Source of the DNA: a virus | IMG/VR virus record: IMGVR_UViG_3300030102_000030 | Location: 1 to 23,596 of that record | Length of the DNA stretch: 23,596 bases | Strand: one strand, 5' to 3' | Part shown: one piece after another, positions 22,847 through 23,596 of the stretch | Layout of the letters: every line of letters starts with the position of its first letter | Position numbering within the stretch: the stretch's first letter is position 1 | Notes under the pieces: generated by a model | What the model was told of the DNA's origin: nothing | Database searches by the model: none | What the model saw: the letters and a program-made list of their open reading frames with translations, nothing else | Translations under genes and position numbers: made by a program

Positions 22847-23596
22847 TTAATAACCAAACACATTATCTGCAACTCTCATACCAGATGAAGAACTGCTATA
22901 TGGGTCATAATCAAATACGCTAAATCGTGGTCTTGACATTATGCCGTATCTTAAAGCATCGTACAAGTGATCTTCTGACTTTGTATCAACGTCTTCTGGA
23001 TTCTTTTTATCTATTGGTAATGCAGGTAACTGTGCTACTGTATTTATGCAGTTGTTAAAAAATACCATTCTAGGTTCTTCTGTAAACTCATCTATCTGCA
23101 AACGTCTGTGTATTTCGTTTTTACCTGCTACACGTGAGCCTTTTGATCTGTCAGATGGTCGCCAACGGCATCCCTTCTGTATCATCTGTTCTGCCAACGA
23201 AGGACCAGTATCACCACGCTTATGCCACAAAGAACTATCAAGCACTCCATACTTTATGTTTCCATCTTCTGCTTCTAGCTCTAGTACCATGTCAGCTAAA
23301 TCAGTGGCAAGTACTTTGCTAACATAAAGTTCTCTGTATACAATTATCTGTTCACTAGGTGAGACAGCAAACCAAAGTACGGCACTATAAGACCCATAGC
23401 CATAGTCGCAAGCTCTAAACTTGACCCAGTTACTGGGAATACGGTAAGGTTCAACAACATGTACATTCCTATCAAACTCTGTGAAGGCTGCGCCTTCTTT
23501 TATATCCCAATCACCATCAAGTAACTGTCTACGTTGCTGTTCTGGTAATGACAGTAGCATGGCTTCATAGTCACCTTGCGTTGCCAAGTATGGGTT
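22847..23596 (-). CDS. Terminase large subunit, C-terminal nuclease part (partial)
   Basis: DNA-packaging motor subunit that cuts concatemeric phage DNA and drives it into the prohead. Only the last 249 residues are in the window. The reading frame stays open to the right edge (the edge codons read N-P-Y-L before ATQGDYEAM), so the gene is cut by the window and a TTG near 23587 is not its start. An RNase H-like nuclease domain is visible, with three acidic motifs in the expected order: FRACDYGYGS (Asp about residue 64 of the visible part), GVLDSSLW (Asp about 120) and EDHLYDALRYG (Asp about 213). The segment DYEAMLLSLPEQQRRQLLDGDW is the usual link between ATPase and nuclease. The ATPase domain lies outside the window. 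The portal follows after 10 nt, the normal packaging order. Identity is secure; the subfamily is not determined. Confidence 0.95.
   Translation of the reverse strand, partial: NPYLATQGDYEAMLLSLPEQQRRQLLDGDWDIKEGAAFTEFDRNVHVVEPYRIPSNWVKFRACDYGYGSYSAVLWFAVSPSEQIIVYRELYVSKVLATDLADMVLELEAEDGNIKYGVLDSSLWHKRGDTGPSLAEQMIQKGCRWRPSDRSKGSRVAGKNEIHRRLQIDEFTEEPRMVFFNNCINTVAQLPALPIDKKNPEDVDTKSEDHLYDALRYGIMSRPRFSVFDYDPYSSSSSGMRVADNVFGY

Overview
This window is a continuous stretch of the virion-structure module of a tailed bacteriophage, or a prophage or metagenomic phage contig. Every convincing gene is on the minus strand, so transcription runs from the right end of the window to the left. Genes are packed tightly: most neighbours overlap by 1-4 nt (several TAATG or ATGA junctions) or are separated by a few bases. 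The DNA is visibly AT-rich. The protein styles are those I know from uncultured marine phages infecting groups such as SAR11, SAR116, roseobacters and cyanobacteria: 'YIG' and 'DYEEGTWTP' fibres, the 'GGLNDEGG' large protein, and the 'MIDPASAI' start at the left edge. The host cannot be fixed from this window. I see no integrase, replication gene, tRNA or CRISPR.

Layout in transcription order. (1) Packaging and portal: C-terminal nuclease part of the terminase large subunit (cut by the right edge), portal, and a small helical protein whose start lies inside the portal gene. (2) A 5.5 kb interval between portal and scaffold: a 574-aa protein with the 'EIQSD' architecture of phage polyvalent-protein modules, a 1198-aa mosaic protein and a 71-aa protein. 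These are the least understood genes here and candidates for internal or ejected proteins. (3) Head: scaffold, then a 252-nt non-coding leader with a near-consensus sigma70 promoter and four inverted repeats, then the major capsid protein, a small virion protein, a GC-rich hairpin and a second small virion protein. (4) Head-tail region: a 20-residue-repeat protein, two small proteins, an adaptor-like protein and a large nozzle/stabilisation-like protein with a duplicated domain interrupted by a nested insertion. (5) Fibres: a 518-aa proximal fibre-like protein, a 102-aa beta protein, then 612-, 438- and 346-aa fibres sharing sequence modules, with a 92-aa protein between the last two. (6) Three small coupled genes, two with an N-terminal membrane segment, and the first eight codons of another gene.

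No tape measure, tail tube or sheath gene is seen. With the adaptor-nozzle-fibre order, this points to a short-tailed (podovirus-type) virion. The most notable items are the structured promoter/leader in front of the capsid gene, the stand-alone 'EIQSD' protein in a virion cassette, the mosaic 1198-aa protein, the nested insertion in the nozzle-like protein, and the set of fibres built from exchangeable modules.
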